From the NCBI GenBank assembly GCA_900299185.1, contig OMIV01000287.1, positions 1-64,000 on the forward strand: DNA of 64,000 nt. Reading direction: 5' to 3'. The notes under the pieces are model-generated. The model saw nothing but the letters and a program-made list of their open reading frames with translations, was not told the DNA's origin and searched no databases. Position 1 is the first letter of the stretch; each line of letters starts with the position of its first letter. The translations under genes and the position numbers were made by a program. Positions 46,817-55,836 of the stretch are shown here, in pieces. The stretch is from Planctomycetaceae bacterium (lineage in GTDB: Bacteria > Planctomycetota > Planctomycetia > Planctomycetales > Planctomycetaceae).

Positions 46817-47206
46817 GTGACCAAGAAAGACATAGTCAAAGCGATTTCAGATTCAATTGGGATGACCCAGTTGAAAACCAAAGAAATCGTTCAAAAAACG
46901 TTCGAAGCCATCATCGACACCTTGGTCGAAGAAGAACGTATTGAGCTTCGTAACTTCGGCGTGTTCGAAGTGAAGAAGCGAGCTGCTCGGAAAGCCCGAA
47001 ATCCTCGAACAGGAGAACGGGTTGACGTCGCAGAGAAGTACGTTGTTACCTTCAAACCGGGTAAGGAGATGGAAGAGCGAGTCCGCCAGTTAGAACTCCG
47101 CAAACACGAAGAAGCCCGCCTGAAAGCTGCTCAAACAGAGCAGCCGACGGCATCAAGTCTCTCCGCGACGTTCGTCGCCACTCCCCCATCCGACAGCCCG
47201 TCTTAA
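46817..47206 (+). CDS. HU/IHF-family DNA-binding protein
   Basis: A histone-like protein that bends DNA and shapes the nucleoid. Residues 1-90 are the HU core, with [22 protein letters not shown] at the start and the DNA-binding arm [20 protein letters not shown], including the conserved proline that intercalates. The remaining 40 residues form a Lys/Glu-rich helix and a Ser/Pro tail, longer than typical HU. The start codon is GTG at 46817 with a GGAG about 10 bases before. A promoter candidate lies upstream. Confidence 0.93.
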   Translation: MTKKDIVKAISDSIGMTQLKTKEIVQKTFEAIIDTLVEEERIELRNFGVFEVKKRAARKARNPRTGERVDVAEKYVVTFKPGKEMEERVRQLELRKHEEARLKAAQTEQPTASSLSATFVATPPSDSPS

Positions 47207-47379
47207 GTCACTCCTGACGTCGCGTTGCGTACGCAATTCAGATTCTCTGAATGCCAGCAGCGCCCCCTTCAATCGAATCCCAAAAACTTTCTAACGTCTC
47301 GCAACGACAGTCGAAGATCTCTTCTGCTGGCGCCGCGTCGCGTCTTTGTTTTGTCTTTCGCTACTCATGGAGGAGTTCC

Positions 47380-47598
47380 ATGCGAAAGCTTGCTGCATTT
47401 GTGTTACTAGCCGCCCTCTGTGGCATTCAGATCGGCTGCGTTGTTCCCATCTATTCGTCCCAACCCGATGTCCGCACCAAGCAGCTGATCTACGTCTCAG
47501 AAGGACTGCGGCACATTAACGATATCTGGGAACGCATCTGGGGACTCGACACTCCAGACTTTGCGACCCCGTATCGAACTCACGGTGGCGTGATCTAG
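47380..47598 (+). CDS. Small lipoprotein of planctomycete type
   Basis: A 72-residue protein with a lipobox-like IQIGC after MRKLAAFVLLAALCG and then a short mature part. The C-terminal HINDIWERIWGLDTPDFATPYRTHGG resembles small planctomycete paralogues that end in a (T/P)PxRxHGG pattern. No function is known. GGAGGAG lies 6 bases before the ATG. It is followed by a metallopeptidase gene on the same strand, 92 bases on. Confidence 0.75.
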   Translation: MRKLAAFVLLAALCGIQIGCVVPIYSSQPDVRTKQLIYVSEGLRHINDIWERIWGLDTPDFATPYRTHGGVI

Positions 47599-47690
47599 TC
47601 ACTCGAACTGTGGATCTTCGCCGTTCATTCAGAGCAAAGATCACAAACGAGTTCTTGATTAGGTCCATTTCACCCATCGAGGCGGCCGTG

Positions 47691-48542
47691 ATGAGTTTCA
47701 ACCGTCGCGAGTGCGACCTGTATCGGCCTGCGCAGCTAACGACCCAAGTGAGTCGCGAAGAACGTTCGAGACTCCGTTTGCTGCTAGCAATCGTAAGCGT
47801 GTTGCTACTGTTACAGGTCACCACAGCAATCGCTGCGGGGTGGGCAGACACTCGACGAGTTGGACGTGTGGTCGTTGCTTCTGAAGTGAGGCTCGATCGC
47901 TTCGTTGGTATCGTCAACATCATCGAACAGCACGAAGCTGATGTGCTGGCAACTCTCGACCTTGCGGCAACACAGGCTCCAATCGAGATCTACATCCTGG
48001 CTGGCCGTAAGAGCTACGCCGAATTCGTTGGACGACAAGCTCCAACGGCAATCAACCGACGAGCAGCATTTGCTAAAAACGAGGACGGAATCGGACGCGT
48101 CTTCGTCTACATCCACGAAGACTTTGAAGTCGATTTGCGCCATGAACTGACGCATGCCGTGCTGCATTCCTCTTTGCCCTTCGTACCACTTTGGCTCGAC
48201 GAGGGCATTGCCGAATACTTCGAGGTTACAGCGGAAGACCGCCCGTCTCGAAATCCTCATCAAGCTCGTCTGAAATGGGCAATGCGGTTGCTCTGGAGAC
48301 CCAATCTAGAGCGTCTTGAACAGAAGACGTCCCTCTCGGAAATGTCACAAGAAGATTACCGAGAGTCGTGGGCCTGGGTACACTTCTTGCTTCATGGACC
48401 TAATGACGTCCAGCGTGTGCTTCCAGACTATTTACGTTCGATCCAATCAGGCGATCCGCCAGGTCCGCTGAGTAAGACGCTAGACGCCAAGATTCCGAAC
48501 GCGGGAAGGCGAATGGTCACTCATCTCAAATCCTGGAAGTAG
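47691..48542 (+). CDS. Membrane-anchored gluzincin-like metallopeptidase
   Basis: A 283-residue predicted zinc peptidase related to the peptidase MA/DUF1570 group. An N-terminal membrane segment (about residues 23-42; LRLLLAIVSVLLLLQV) is followed by a domain with HELTH (His151, Glu152, His155) and, sixteen residues later, WLDEGIAEYFE with Glu171 as the likely third zinc ligand. Substrate is unknown. GAGG 8 bases before the ATG at 47691 supports that start over the GTG further upstream. The end overlaps nothing. Planctomycete genomes contain many such proteins. Confidence 0.85.
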   Translation: MSFNRRECDLYRPAQLTTQVSREERSRLRLLLAIVSVLLLLQVTTAIAAGWADTRRVGRVVVASEVRLDRFVGIVNIIEQHEADVLATLDLAATQAPIEIYILAGRKSYAEFVGRQAPTAINRRAAFAKNEDGIGRVFVYIHEDFEVDLRHELTHAVLHSSLPFVPLWLDEGIAEYFEVTAEDRPSRNPHQARLKWAMRLLWRPNLERLEQKTSLSEMSQEDYRESWAWVHFLLHGPNDVQRVLPDYLRSIQSGDPPGPLSKTLDAKIPNAGRRMVTHLKSWK

Positions 48543-48587
48543 TCCGCTCTTTGGACTACTTGTCGTTTCGCATCCAAGGTTGTCGAC

Positions 48588-49325
48588 ATGCGTGTGATAC
48601 CAGTGATGGACCTGATGAACTCGGTCGTCGTCCGCGCGATTGCTGGTCAACGTTCTGAATATCGCCCAGTCCAAAGTGTGCTCTGCCAAACCGCCGAGCC
48701 CCTTGAAGTGGCAGAAGCAATTCGATCCGAATTCGGATGGAATGAAGTCTACATCGCTGACCTCGATGCAATCCTGACCGAGGTTGTCAACTTCGAAACT
48801 TATGAAGCCCTTAGATCCGCAGGTTTTCGGTTATTTGTGGATTGTGGTCTGACAGAACCATCGACAGCCGAAGAAGCTCTGGCTGCGGGTGCAAAAAAAG
48901 TCATTGTAGGCTTGGAAACATGGCCTTTGCTCGCGTCGCTCGAGTTGCTCGTGCGACGCATCGGAAGCGATCAGATTTGCTTCAGCCTTGATCTTCGAAA
49001 CGGCCAAGCAATTCGAGGCTTTCGTGACATGGTCAGCTCGGATCCAATTGATATCGCAAGCGCCGTCATCGAGGCGGGAGTCCACGACATCATTGTGCTC
49101 GATCTCAAATCGGTCGGCACAGGAACCGGCCCTGCCACATTGCCGCTCTGTAGTCAGATCAAAGCGTTCTCAGAGAATTGCTCGATCATTACGGGAGGCG
49201 GCATTCGAAGCATCGAAGATCTCAAGATGCTGCAAAGAGAGGGGCTACAAGGCGCACTCGTAGCGACCGCAATTCACGACGGAACAATTCGCCCCGACGA
49301 TTTGGCGGCAGCCGGTTTTTCATGA
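48588..49325 (+). CDS. HisA/HisF-like TIM-barrel protein
   Basis: A 245-residue (beta/alpha)8 barrel with the HisA/HisF phosphate-binding half-barrel pattern. MRVIPVMDLMNSVVVRA at the N-terminus and ITGGGIRSIEDLKML near residue 205 correspond to the HisA N- and C-terminal motifs, but the usual HisA loop residues differ. Distant HisA-like proteins occur in tetrahydromethanopterin-linked gene sets in methanogens and planctomycetes, which is one possible role. No his genes are adjacent. AAGG is 8 bases before the ATG. The function is unassigned. Confidence 0.75.
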   Translation: MRVIPVMDLMNSVVVRAIAGQRSEYRPVQSVLCQTAEPLEVAEAIRSEFGWNEVYIADLDAILTEVVNFETYEALRSAGFRLFVDCGLTEPSTAEEALAAGAKKVIVGLETWPLLASLELLVRRIGSDQICFSLDLRNGQAIRGFRDMVSSDPIDIASAVIEAGVHDIIVLDLKSVGTGTGPATLPLCSQIKAFSENCSIITGGGIRSIEDLKMLQREGLQGALVATAIHDGTIRPDDLAAAGFS

Positions 49326-49377
49326 ACCGCCAAGAACTGAATTGCAGCAATCCAGGAGTCGCCAAACCACACCGAGA

Positions 49378-49728
49378 TCATTTCAAGGGCACGAGATTAT
49401 CAATGACCTTGTCGAGCTTGCGGTCGATTTGATTGCCTTGGCGTTGAATCGTGCCCACGTCGTTCTTCAACGAGTTCAAATCGTTCTCAATTGAATTCAC
49501 TCGGCCTTCCAAGCCTGGAGATGATGAGCCGGGCCCCGTGATGACCGCCGAACCAGAGTCGGAAGAGATGACGACCTCGCCAGAATCGCATGGTTGCGAC
49601 GCCATATAGTACCGCGAGCCGCATGGCCCACAGGGATTTGGCGGACACATCGCCGCTCGTCGGTAATAGGGCGCGCAGCCCGATAGCAGTGTGCTCCCCA
49701 TGAGGAACACCCAAACGGTGTGCTTCAT
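49378..49728 (-). CDS. Small lipoprotein with C-terminal coiled coil
   Basis: A 116-residue putative lipoprotein with a clear lipobox LLSGC (Cys18) after MKHTVWVFLMGST. A Cys/Pro-rich short region follows (CPPNPCGPCG), and the last 45 residues are a predicted coiled coil with regular heptads (RVNSIENDLNSLKNDV, then IQRQGNQIDRKLDKVID). Trimeric coiled-coil lipoproteins often anchor the envelope, as Lpp does, but the sequence is not Lpp. GGAGGA lies just upstream. It faces the HisA-like gene. Confidence 0.75.
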   Translation of the reverse strand: MKHTVWVFLMGSTLLSGCAPYYRRAAMCPPNPCGPCGSRYYMASQPCDSGEVVISSDSGSAVITGPGSSSPGLEGRVNSIENDLNSLKNDVGTIQRQGNQIDRKLDKVIDNLVPLK

Positions 49729-50143
49729 CCTGAATTTCCTCCCCTTCCTTGTTTCCCTAGCCCGAAGGCCGCGCGAAAGGTGACGGCCGTCAAAAAACGC
49801 GTCAATGGGGATTTGCGAAGTCAGGGTGGTTGAGAACGCTGATCAAAGAAGAGTTCTGACACGAGATTCAGCTTCGCTGAAAACCAAATCGAAGTTCGGC
49901 ACAAAGCACTGCTCAAGATCGCCAGCCCAGACAAACGGTTGGAGTCATTGATACCTCTCTATCACGATTCTCAACCAGCAGCCATCATCGCCTTAGGTAG
50001 CATGAATGACCGATGAGATCCGCAAGCGCAACCCAAGCTGCACGACTTTTTTGCAGACGCTGGATTCGGATGAAAACGGTGCAGGAGAACAACCCGATAA
50101 ACCCGTCAGTGAATCTCCCTCTGAGTACTCCTAAGACGCTGCG
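49729..50143. other. Intergenic region before the acyltransferase-P450 group
   Basis: About 415 bases with only short frames. It is the natural place for the promoter of the four-gene group that follows, but no box with good spacing was found and the acyltransferase start has no good ribosome site. Confidence 0.4.
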
Positions 50144-50926
50144 ATGTCCTTAACCGCCAAACAATCCGGTTGCCGCAAGCTGGTCCCACGGAGTCGGAGT
50201 CTTGTCAGGGACGTGCTTTGGCTTCATCGAGATGTTCCAACTTGCGTGCATCATCGCGATATGAACTTGTCCGAAGTCAGTGAGGCACGATCCGCCCTCG
50301 GCGAGCGAGTTTCATGGCCCGCCATCTTTCTCAAGGGCTATGGAACCGTCTGTGCTCGACATCCGAGGCTTTTGCAAACCTGGCAAAAATGGCCGATACC
50401 GCATGTGTTCCAACATGAAACTCCCGTCGCAACCGTCGCCGTACACAGGCGATATCAGGACGACGACTGGTTGTTGTGGGGCAAGATTCGAGATCCACAT
50501 TCTCAGTCATTTTTACAACTCCAAGCCGCGTTAGATCGCTTCACGACCGGTCCTGTCGAAGAGGTGTTCCGGCAAGAATTACAATTGGCTATGTTGCCGA
50601 CCCCGCTGCGACGACTGGTCTGGTGGTGGAATCTGAACCTCTGCGGTGAGAAGCGAGTTAAGCGAACCGGTTCCTTTCTCTTAACGACTCTCGCCGGACG
50701 AGGTGCCGAGAACCCACACCCGCCTAGCTTTCTGACAAGCTCCATTAGCTACTCTCCGTTGCGAGCAGATGGAACTTGCCAAGTCAGCATCATCTACGAC
50801 CACCGTTTAATGGATGGGGCATTCGTCGCAGATTGTTTGGGTGAACTAGAAAAGGAACTCAACGGAGACATCCTCGAAAACTTGCGAGCGATGGATTCGT
50901 CCAATCGCGATCGAAACGCGGCGTAG
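50144..50926 (+). CDS. Stand-alone E2-type acyltransferase domain protein
   Basis: A 260-residue protein similar to the catalytic domain of 2-oxoacid dehydrogenase E2 (CoA-dependent acyltransferase, chloramphenicol-acetyltransferase fold). The active-site signature DHRLMDG has catalytic His220 and Asp224. There is no lipoyl or subunit-binding domain, so it cannot act as an ordinary E2 core and may transfer an acyl group from CoA to another acceptor. SLRSLV..VLWLHRDVP at the N-terminus resembles related stand-alone planctomycete proteins. The gene precedes a P450 by 87 bases on the same strand. The start is uncertain. Confidence 0.72.
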   Translation: MSLTAKQSGCRKLVPRSRSLVRDVLWLHRDVPTCVHHRDMNLSEVSEARSALGERVSWPAIFLKGYGTVCARHPRLLQTWQKWPIPHVFQHETPVATVAVHRRYQDDDWLLWGKIRDPHSQSFLQLQAALDRFTTGPVEEVFRQELQLAMLPTPLRRLVWWWNLNLCGEKRVKRTGSFLLTTLAGRGAENPHPPSFLTSSISYSPLRADGTCQVSIIYDHRLMDGAFVADCLGELEKELNGDILENLRAMDSSNRDRNAA

Positions 50927-51013
50927 GATCTGCCGACTCGATTGCTTCGACACACCGAGAAACGCGCGGTGACCTCACAACCGCGTAACAGCCAATGCAG
51001 GGAAGTGCGGCTT

Positions 51014-52432
51014 ATGAATCTGCAGTCGACTGTCGTAAATGGGCTAACTGTCACTGACGGCAGTATTCGAGACTTCGCTGCCAACCCCATCGCATGCATG
51101 ACTTCGCTGCGGGAGCGTTTTGGGAATCTCGTCGCGTTGAACGAAGCTGGGCAGCAAGTGGTGTTCGCGTTCGGAGCCGACTTCAACAAAGAACTGCTAA
51201 GCCAAGCCGACCTCTTTCATTCACGGTTCTTTGCCGTGCGTGGTTCCAAAAACTCCGCCCAGCGACGGCTCACCAGCGGCCTGCTGTCGATGAACGGCCC
51301 CGAGCACATGCAGCAACGGCGAGTCGTGAAGGGCGCTTTCGGTCGGCATGCCATCACGGGTTATCGAGACGTTGTTCGCCAACTGACCGAAGACATGCTC
51401 GATGATTGGAAAGTCGGACAAGTTCGCGATGTGTCTTCAGACATGACTCGTCTGATGCTGCGAATCACCAGTTCGATTCTCTTCGGGATCAAGCGACCTG
51501 AACTCGCCTTTGAACTTGGCGAGATGATCCACAAATGGGTCGAGCTCAATCACGAAGTCGGTCCATCGGTCTTTATCTCGCAAGACGACTCATACAGTCG
51601 TTACGAAGAACTGTTGGCCTACTCCAAAGAAGTGGAATCGCGAGTACGCCAACTGTTGACCGAGCGGCGCAGCGAAGCCGCATCCGATTCCGACATGCTC
51701 TCACTCTTAATTCAATCGCACATGGCCGGAGAGGGCATCAGCGAGGACCAGTTGATCGGACAGACGGCCCTGCTCTTCGCGGCAGCTCACATGACGACGG
51801 CCCACTCGCTCTTATGGACGTTGTTCTTGATTGGGCAACATCCCGAACTCGCCGATCAATTGGATCACGAGCTTGAGACCATGACCGAGTTACCCGAAGA
51901 CGGCAGCTTACAAGCCTCGCCGCTGCTGCTTGATCGGGTCATTCGCGAGAGCATGCGCATCATGCCCGCCTCAGCGTACTCGCAGCGGATCGCGCAAGAA
52001 GAAGTGGTTCTCGGCAACGCCACGCTCCCCAAGGGCAGCATTGTGATCTTCAGCCAGTTCATGACCCACCGCACCGAGAAGATCTACATCGAGCCATCGC
52101 GTTTCATGCCCGAGCGTTGGCTCACCATTAAGCCGTCGCCGTACGAGTATTTGCCGTATGGTGGTGGCTCGCGTCTGTGCTTGGGCTCGACACTCGCGCT
52201 TTCAATCATGAGGGGAGTTCTGCCGACCATCTGGCGTCGATTCCGCATGAGCGCGATCCCTAACTCAGAGGTCAGTGCATTAGTTGTTTCAACAATGCTT
52301 GGCCCCACAACAACGGTCCCGATGCAACTTCATCAACCGGGTAGCCGAATCGATGTTGCTCCCCTGCGCGGCAACATCTCAGAGCTTGTCACGTTCGATA
52401 CCGAACGCCGAGCAATCCGCCGCGCGGCATAG
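51014..52432 (+). CDS. Cytochrome P450 with atypical I-helix
   Basis: A 472-residue soluble cytochrome P450. The ExxR motif is Glu312-Arg315 (VIRESMR) and the heme-binding loop is YGGGSRLCLG with axial Cys389. In the oxygen-activating I-helix, however, the expected AGx(D/E)TT reads AAHMTT: Ala for Gly and Met260 for the acid, with Thr261-Thr262 kept. This suggests altered proton delivery, as in P450s that use peroxide or rearrange substrates. GGGAAG 8 bases before the ATG at 51014 sets the start. It lies between an acyltransferase and a hydroxyacid dehydrogenase gene, consistent with a small biosynthetic unit. Substrate unknown. Confidence 0.92.
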   Translation: MNLQSTVVNGLTVTDGSIRDFAANPIACMTSLRERFGNLVALNEAGQQVVFAFGADFNKELLSQADLFHSRFFAVRGSKNSAQRRLTSGLLSMNGPEHMQQRRVVKGAFGRHAITGYRDVVRQLTEDMLDDWKVGQVRDVSSDMTRLMLRITSSILFGIKRPELAFELGEMIHKWVELNHEVGPSVFISQDDSYSRYEELLAYSKEVESRVRQLLTERRSEAASDSDMLSLLIQSHMAGEGISEDQLIGQTALLFAAAHMTTAHSLLWTLFLIGQHPELADQLDHELETMTELPEDGSLQASPLLLDRVIRESMRIMPASAYSQRIAQEEVVLGNATLPKGSIVIFSQFMTHRTEKIYIEPSRFMPERWLTIKPSPYEYLPYGGGSRLCLGSTLALSIMRGVLPTIWRRFRMSAIPNSEVSALVVSTMLGPTTTVPMQLHQPGSRIDVAPLRGNISELVTFDTERRAIRRAA

Positions 52433-52631
52433 TCTGACCGCGCGAACTCCCTTCAACGGTCGAGTTCGAATAACGTCGCCATCACGCGTCGACTCTTTGA
52501 CCTCTGAAGATCTAACGATGTCAGCCATGAGTTCGTCCGACTTCGGTTCGAACTCATCGCCAGCAGTCCTTCGCGTGCATCGAAACAAGCGACATCACGA
52601 GTCGTTGGCCATCATCAACAGGAGCAGCTTC

Positions 52632-53594
52632 ATGCCCAGCGTTGCCATCACGGACTTCACATTCCCCAACCTGGAGATCGAGGAGTCGATCCTCACGGCA
52701 TCGGGAGCCCAGCTCGTCAGCGGGCAATGCAAGACTCCCGAGACTTTGATTCCATTGGTCGCGTCAGCGGATGCCGTCATCACTCAATTTGCTCCCGTGA
52801 AGGCTGATGTCATCAACGCGATGACGAAAGCTCGCGTCATCGTGCGCTACGGTATTGGAGTCGATAACGTCGATCTGGAAGCTGCTCGCGTTCGAGGGAT
52901 TCCCGTTTGCAATGTGCCCGACTACTGCATTGATGAAGTCGCCGACCACACGCTTGCCTTTATTCTGGCCACGACCCGCCAAGTCATGCAGAACTGCTTG
53001 CTCATCCGCGACAACAAATGGGGGCTCGGCACAACGCTCGATCAAATGCGAACCATGCGAGATCAAGCCGTTGGCATCGTGGGCTTTGGTCGCATTGGTC
53101 GAGAAGTTGCCGCACGAATTGGAGCCCTCAAGAGTCGCCGCTTGGTCTTCGATCCTGTCGTGCCTGCCGAGACGATTCGAGCAGCCGGATGCGAGCCGGT
53201 TACTCTGCCTGATCTGCTTTCTCAATCAGACATCGTCACCTTGCATTGCCCATCCACGGCTCAAACTCGCAAGCTACTTAACGCCGAGTCGCTAGCCCAA
53301 ATGAAGCCAGGCTCAATCGTCATCAATCTGGCTCGTGGCGATCTCATCGACACTCCAGCGTTTGTCGTAGCCCTCCAGTCGGGTCACTTGAGCGCGGCAG
53401 CGATCGATGTCTGTGACCCCGAGCCGATCCCACTTGATAGCCCACTGAGATCGCTGCCCAACGTTATCACGGCGTCGCATGTTGCTTCCGCGAGTCCGAA
53501 GGCCGTTCGCACGTTACGAGAGACCGCCGCTCGCATCGCCACGATGGCCTTGCGCGGCGAATCGCTTCCCAACGTCGTCAATGGAGTCAAATGA
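52632..53594 (+). CDS. D-2-hydroxyacid dehydrogenase (phosphoglycerate-dehydrogenase-like)
   Basis: A 320-residue NAD-dependent dehydrogenase of the D-isomer 2-hydroxyacid family, shorter than SerA because it lacks the regulatory ACT domain. The NAD loop is GFGRIG (151-156). Catalytic residues follow the family: Arg235 in NLARGDLID, Glu264 in CDPEP and His283 in ASHVAS. RYGIGVDNVD matches 3-phosphoglycerate-type substrates. AGGAG 7 bases before the ATG at 52632 sets the start. The next gene starts one base after the stop, so the two are surely coupled. The substrate is unknown. Confidence 0.9.
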   Translation: MPSVAITDFTFPNLEIEESILTASGAQLVSGQCKTPETLIPLVASADAVITQFAPVKADVINAMTKARVIVRYGIGVDNVDLEAARVRGIPVCNVPDYCIDEVADHTLAFILATTRQVMQNCLLIRDNKWGLGTTLDQMRTMRDQAVGIVGFGRIGREVAARIGALKSRRLVFDPVVPAETIRAAGCEPVTLPDLLSQSDIVTLHCPSTAQTRKLLNAESLAQMKPGSIVINLARGDLIDTPAFVVALQSGHLSAAAIDVCDPEPIPLDSPLRSLPNVITASHVASASPKAVRTLRETAARIATMALRGESLPNVVNGVK

Positions 53595-53595
53595 G

Positions 53596-54513
53596 ATGAG
53601 CAACACCGTTCTGGTTACTGGTGGCAGTGGCTTCATTGGAAGTTGGGTGCTTCGCGACCTCGTACAACATGGGCATCGAGCCGTAGTTGTTGACGTCGCC
53701 CCAGCTCATCAACGCTGGCAACGCATCATTGGCGAGCAAGCTCGTGAGTTGATCTGGGCCGAAGCCAAGCTCACGGACCGCGAGGCGTTGCGAGCAGTCA
53801 TCGAACAGCACGGCGTCACGCACATCATTCACTTGGCAGCGTTGCTGACGCCTCAATGTCAGCAAGATCCCTGGCGAGGTTGTGAAATCAACGTTCTCGG
53901 CAGTACGAGCGTTTTCGATGCAGCTCGAGTTTCGGGCCGAGTGAAGTCCATTTCGTATGCCAGCTCTTACGCGGTTTACGGCCCCGAGTCAGCAGATAAC
54001 AACGACGGCCCCAATCGACCGCCCATGTTTTATGGAGCGTTCAAGCAGGCGGTAGACCTCATCACCGAGCAGTACTGGCGGCATAGTGGCATCGCTTCGG
54101 TAGCCGTTCGACCGCATGTGGTTTACGGACCGGAGCGTGACCAGGGGCTGACTGCTGGTCCGTCTCTGGCCTGCAAAGCTGCGGTATGTGGCGACTCTTA
54201 CACAGTCGGTTATACCGGACGAGTGGGATACGACTACGTTGAAGATGTAGCGCGAGCGTTCGTTCGATCGGTATTTGAATGCCCTCCGGGAGCAACCGTC
54301 GCGGACTTGCCAGGCGAGCAAGCTTCGACCGAAGAATTTGTGCGAGCGATCGAAGCAGTCGTCCCATCGGCAGCCGGGCGACTGCACGTCGACGGCCCGG
54401 CTATTCCCGCCAACATTCCGCCGCAGCCGAACTACATCTCAAACCTCTTCCCAGACTGGGTACCAACCTCGTTGAGCGAAGGCGTGCGAAAGACCGTCGA
54501 CTTCTACCGCTAG
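53596..54513 (+). CDS. NAD-dependent epimerase/dehydratase family protein
   Basis: A 305-residue extended SDR. The Rossmann loop TGGSGFIG is at 8-15, and the catalytic Tyr146 and Lys150 sit in FYGAFKQA with SYASSYAVYG before it as the Ser-containing strand. These enzymes act on nucleotide sugars or related dehydrations; the C-terminal half, where substrate binds, is not diagnostic. The ATG is one base past the preceding stop codon and GGAG lies 9 bases upstream inside that gene, which indicates translational coupling with the hydroxyacid dehydrogenase. Confidence 0.88.
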   Translation: MSNTVLVTGGSGFIGSWVLRDLVQHGHRAVVVDVAPAHQRWQRIIGEQARELIWAEAKLTDREALRAVIEQHGVTHIIHLAALLTPQCQQDPWRGCEINVLGSTSVFDAARVSGRVKSISYASSYAVYGPESADNNDGPNRPPMFYGAFKQAVDLITEQYWRHSGIASVAVRPHVVYGPERDQGLTAGPSLACKAAVCGDSYTVGYTGRVGYDYVEDVARAFVRSVFECPPGATVADLPGEQASTEEFVRAIEAVVPSAAGRLHVDGPAIPANIPPQPNYISNLFPDWVPTSLSEGVRKTVDFYR

Positions 54514-54577
54514 CGGCGAGTGAGCCCCGGTCTTACGAAATCTGAGCCTCGGGATAATTGCAAGTTCGGTCACACGA

Positions 54578-55573
54578 CTACTCATCTTGATTTAGCGGAT
54601 TGGGAATTCGCTCCTGCGATGGTTCGACTTCCAATTGAAAGATTGGCTGAGGCGTAAATCCAAATAGCACGAAGCCCAGTGTCAGCCAGCCGAGCACGAC
54701 GCGAAACGCTCCCAGTGGAACTCGATCGTCGGCTGTCCGCGTATGCCGAGTTCCCATCCACAGAATCATCATGAGCATGACGGCGTAACCAAAGTCCCGC
54801 GTGTAAGCCATATAGACGACGGCTCCGGTCACAACCAAAAGAGCGCACGCATGCGCTCGGCGACCGATGAGGCAATACAAAATGTGCCCTCCATCAAGCT
54901 GACCGATCGGCATTAGATTCAACGCTGTAATAAAGATGCCAACCCAGCCTGCGAAATACAGAGGATTCGTCTCTAACTCAAAGCTCAGATTTCGCTGGCC
55001 GTGAAAGCTTTGCATCAACCACTGAAGAATGAGTGGATTGCCAAGACGGGAATTGTCGCCTTCGGGCAGCACGGACGAGAAATCCCAATGAGCGATGCCA
55101 TACCACGCAATCGGAAATGCGACAGCTAGCCCTGCCAGCGGGCCAGTTATCGCGATGTCGAACATCTGCTTGCGATTAGCAACGCCGCCTGCTTGCGCAA
55201 TGACAGCCCCCATCGTTCCGATCGGAGAGATCGGAAATGGAATGAAGAACGGAGGCGAAGCGGGCACTCCATGACGTCGAGCTTGCAGGTAATGCCCGAA
55301 CTCGTGAGCCAACAAGATCGACATGACCGCGATCGAATACGTGAGCCCCAAGGCAAGCCACGTTGAAAAACACGTTGCGACAAATAGCACCGCCGCCACT
55401 CGCCACATGCGAGCCAGCCGTTGGTGATAGTTGCGGATCAACTCCTGCCGCTTACGGCGAGCATCTTCAGCAGCCGATTGCAGGCCAACTGGCACATACG
55501 GCGTAATTGCTTCCGCTCCGAATTGCGGGCTGTGTTCATCCAGCCCTTCAGGCTCGCTCTGGCTTCCATCCAT
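54578..55573 (-). CDS. M50 site-2-protease family metallopeptidase
   Basis: A 331-residue intramembrane zinc protease. HEFGH (His90, Glu91, His94) lies in the first core helix and the second metal-binding motif LDGGH has Asp227 in the region NLMPIGQLDGG, both as in site-2 proteases. There are about six membrane segments and a long cytosolic N-terminal region, but no PDZ domain was seen. Such proteases release membrane-bound sigma or regulatory factors; no anti-sigma partner is near. The gene is convergent with the epimerase. Confidence 0.9.
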   Translation of the reverse strand: MDGSQSEPEGLDEHSPQFGAEAITPYVPVGLQSAAEDARRKRQELIRNYHQRLARMWRVAAVLFVATCFSTWLALGLTYSIAVMSILLAHEFGHYLQARRHGVPASPPFFIPFPISPIGTMGAVIAQAGGVANRKQMFDIAITGPLAGLAVAFPIAWYGIAHWDFSSVLPEGDNSRLGNPLILQWLMQSFHGQRNLSFELETNPLYFAGWVGIFITALNLMPIGQLDGGHILYCLIGRRAHACALLVVTGAVVYMAYTRDFGYAVMLMMILWMGTRHTRTADDRVPLGAFRVVLGWLTLGFVLFGFTPQPIFQLEVEPSQERIPNPLNQDE

Positions 55574-55836
55574 GAAGTGAACTCAGTCTTAAGAACGTTG
55601 CATCTTCCCCGCGATGTGCAGTGATTCGTGACGCATTCAACGTCGACCGTCGAGACCAATTCGCTGCGGTAAGTGCTCTCGTAGCTATCGATGACTGAAT
55701 GCAGCGACGGAGTCCGGACACTCTGGGTGAGAATCGGATTGACGCTTAGAAGCGGCTTCGCGATGGTTCGCCGCGAATTTTGACCGGGGCTGCTTCCAGG
55801 TGCTCCCGGCTTTGGACACAGCCAAGGGAGTGGCTC

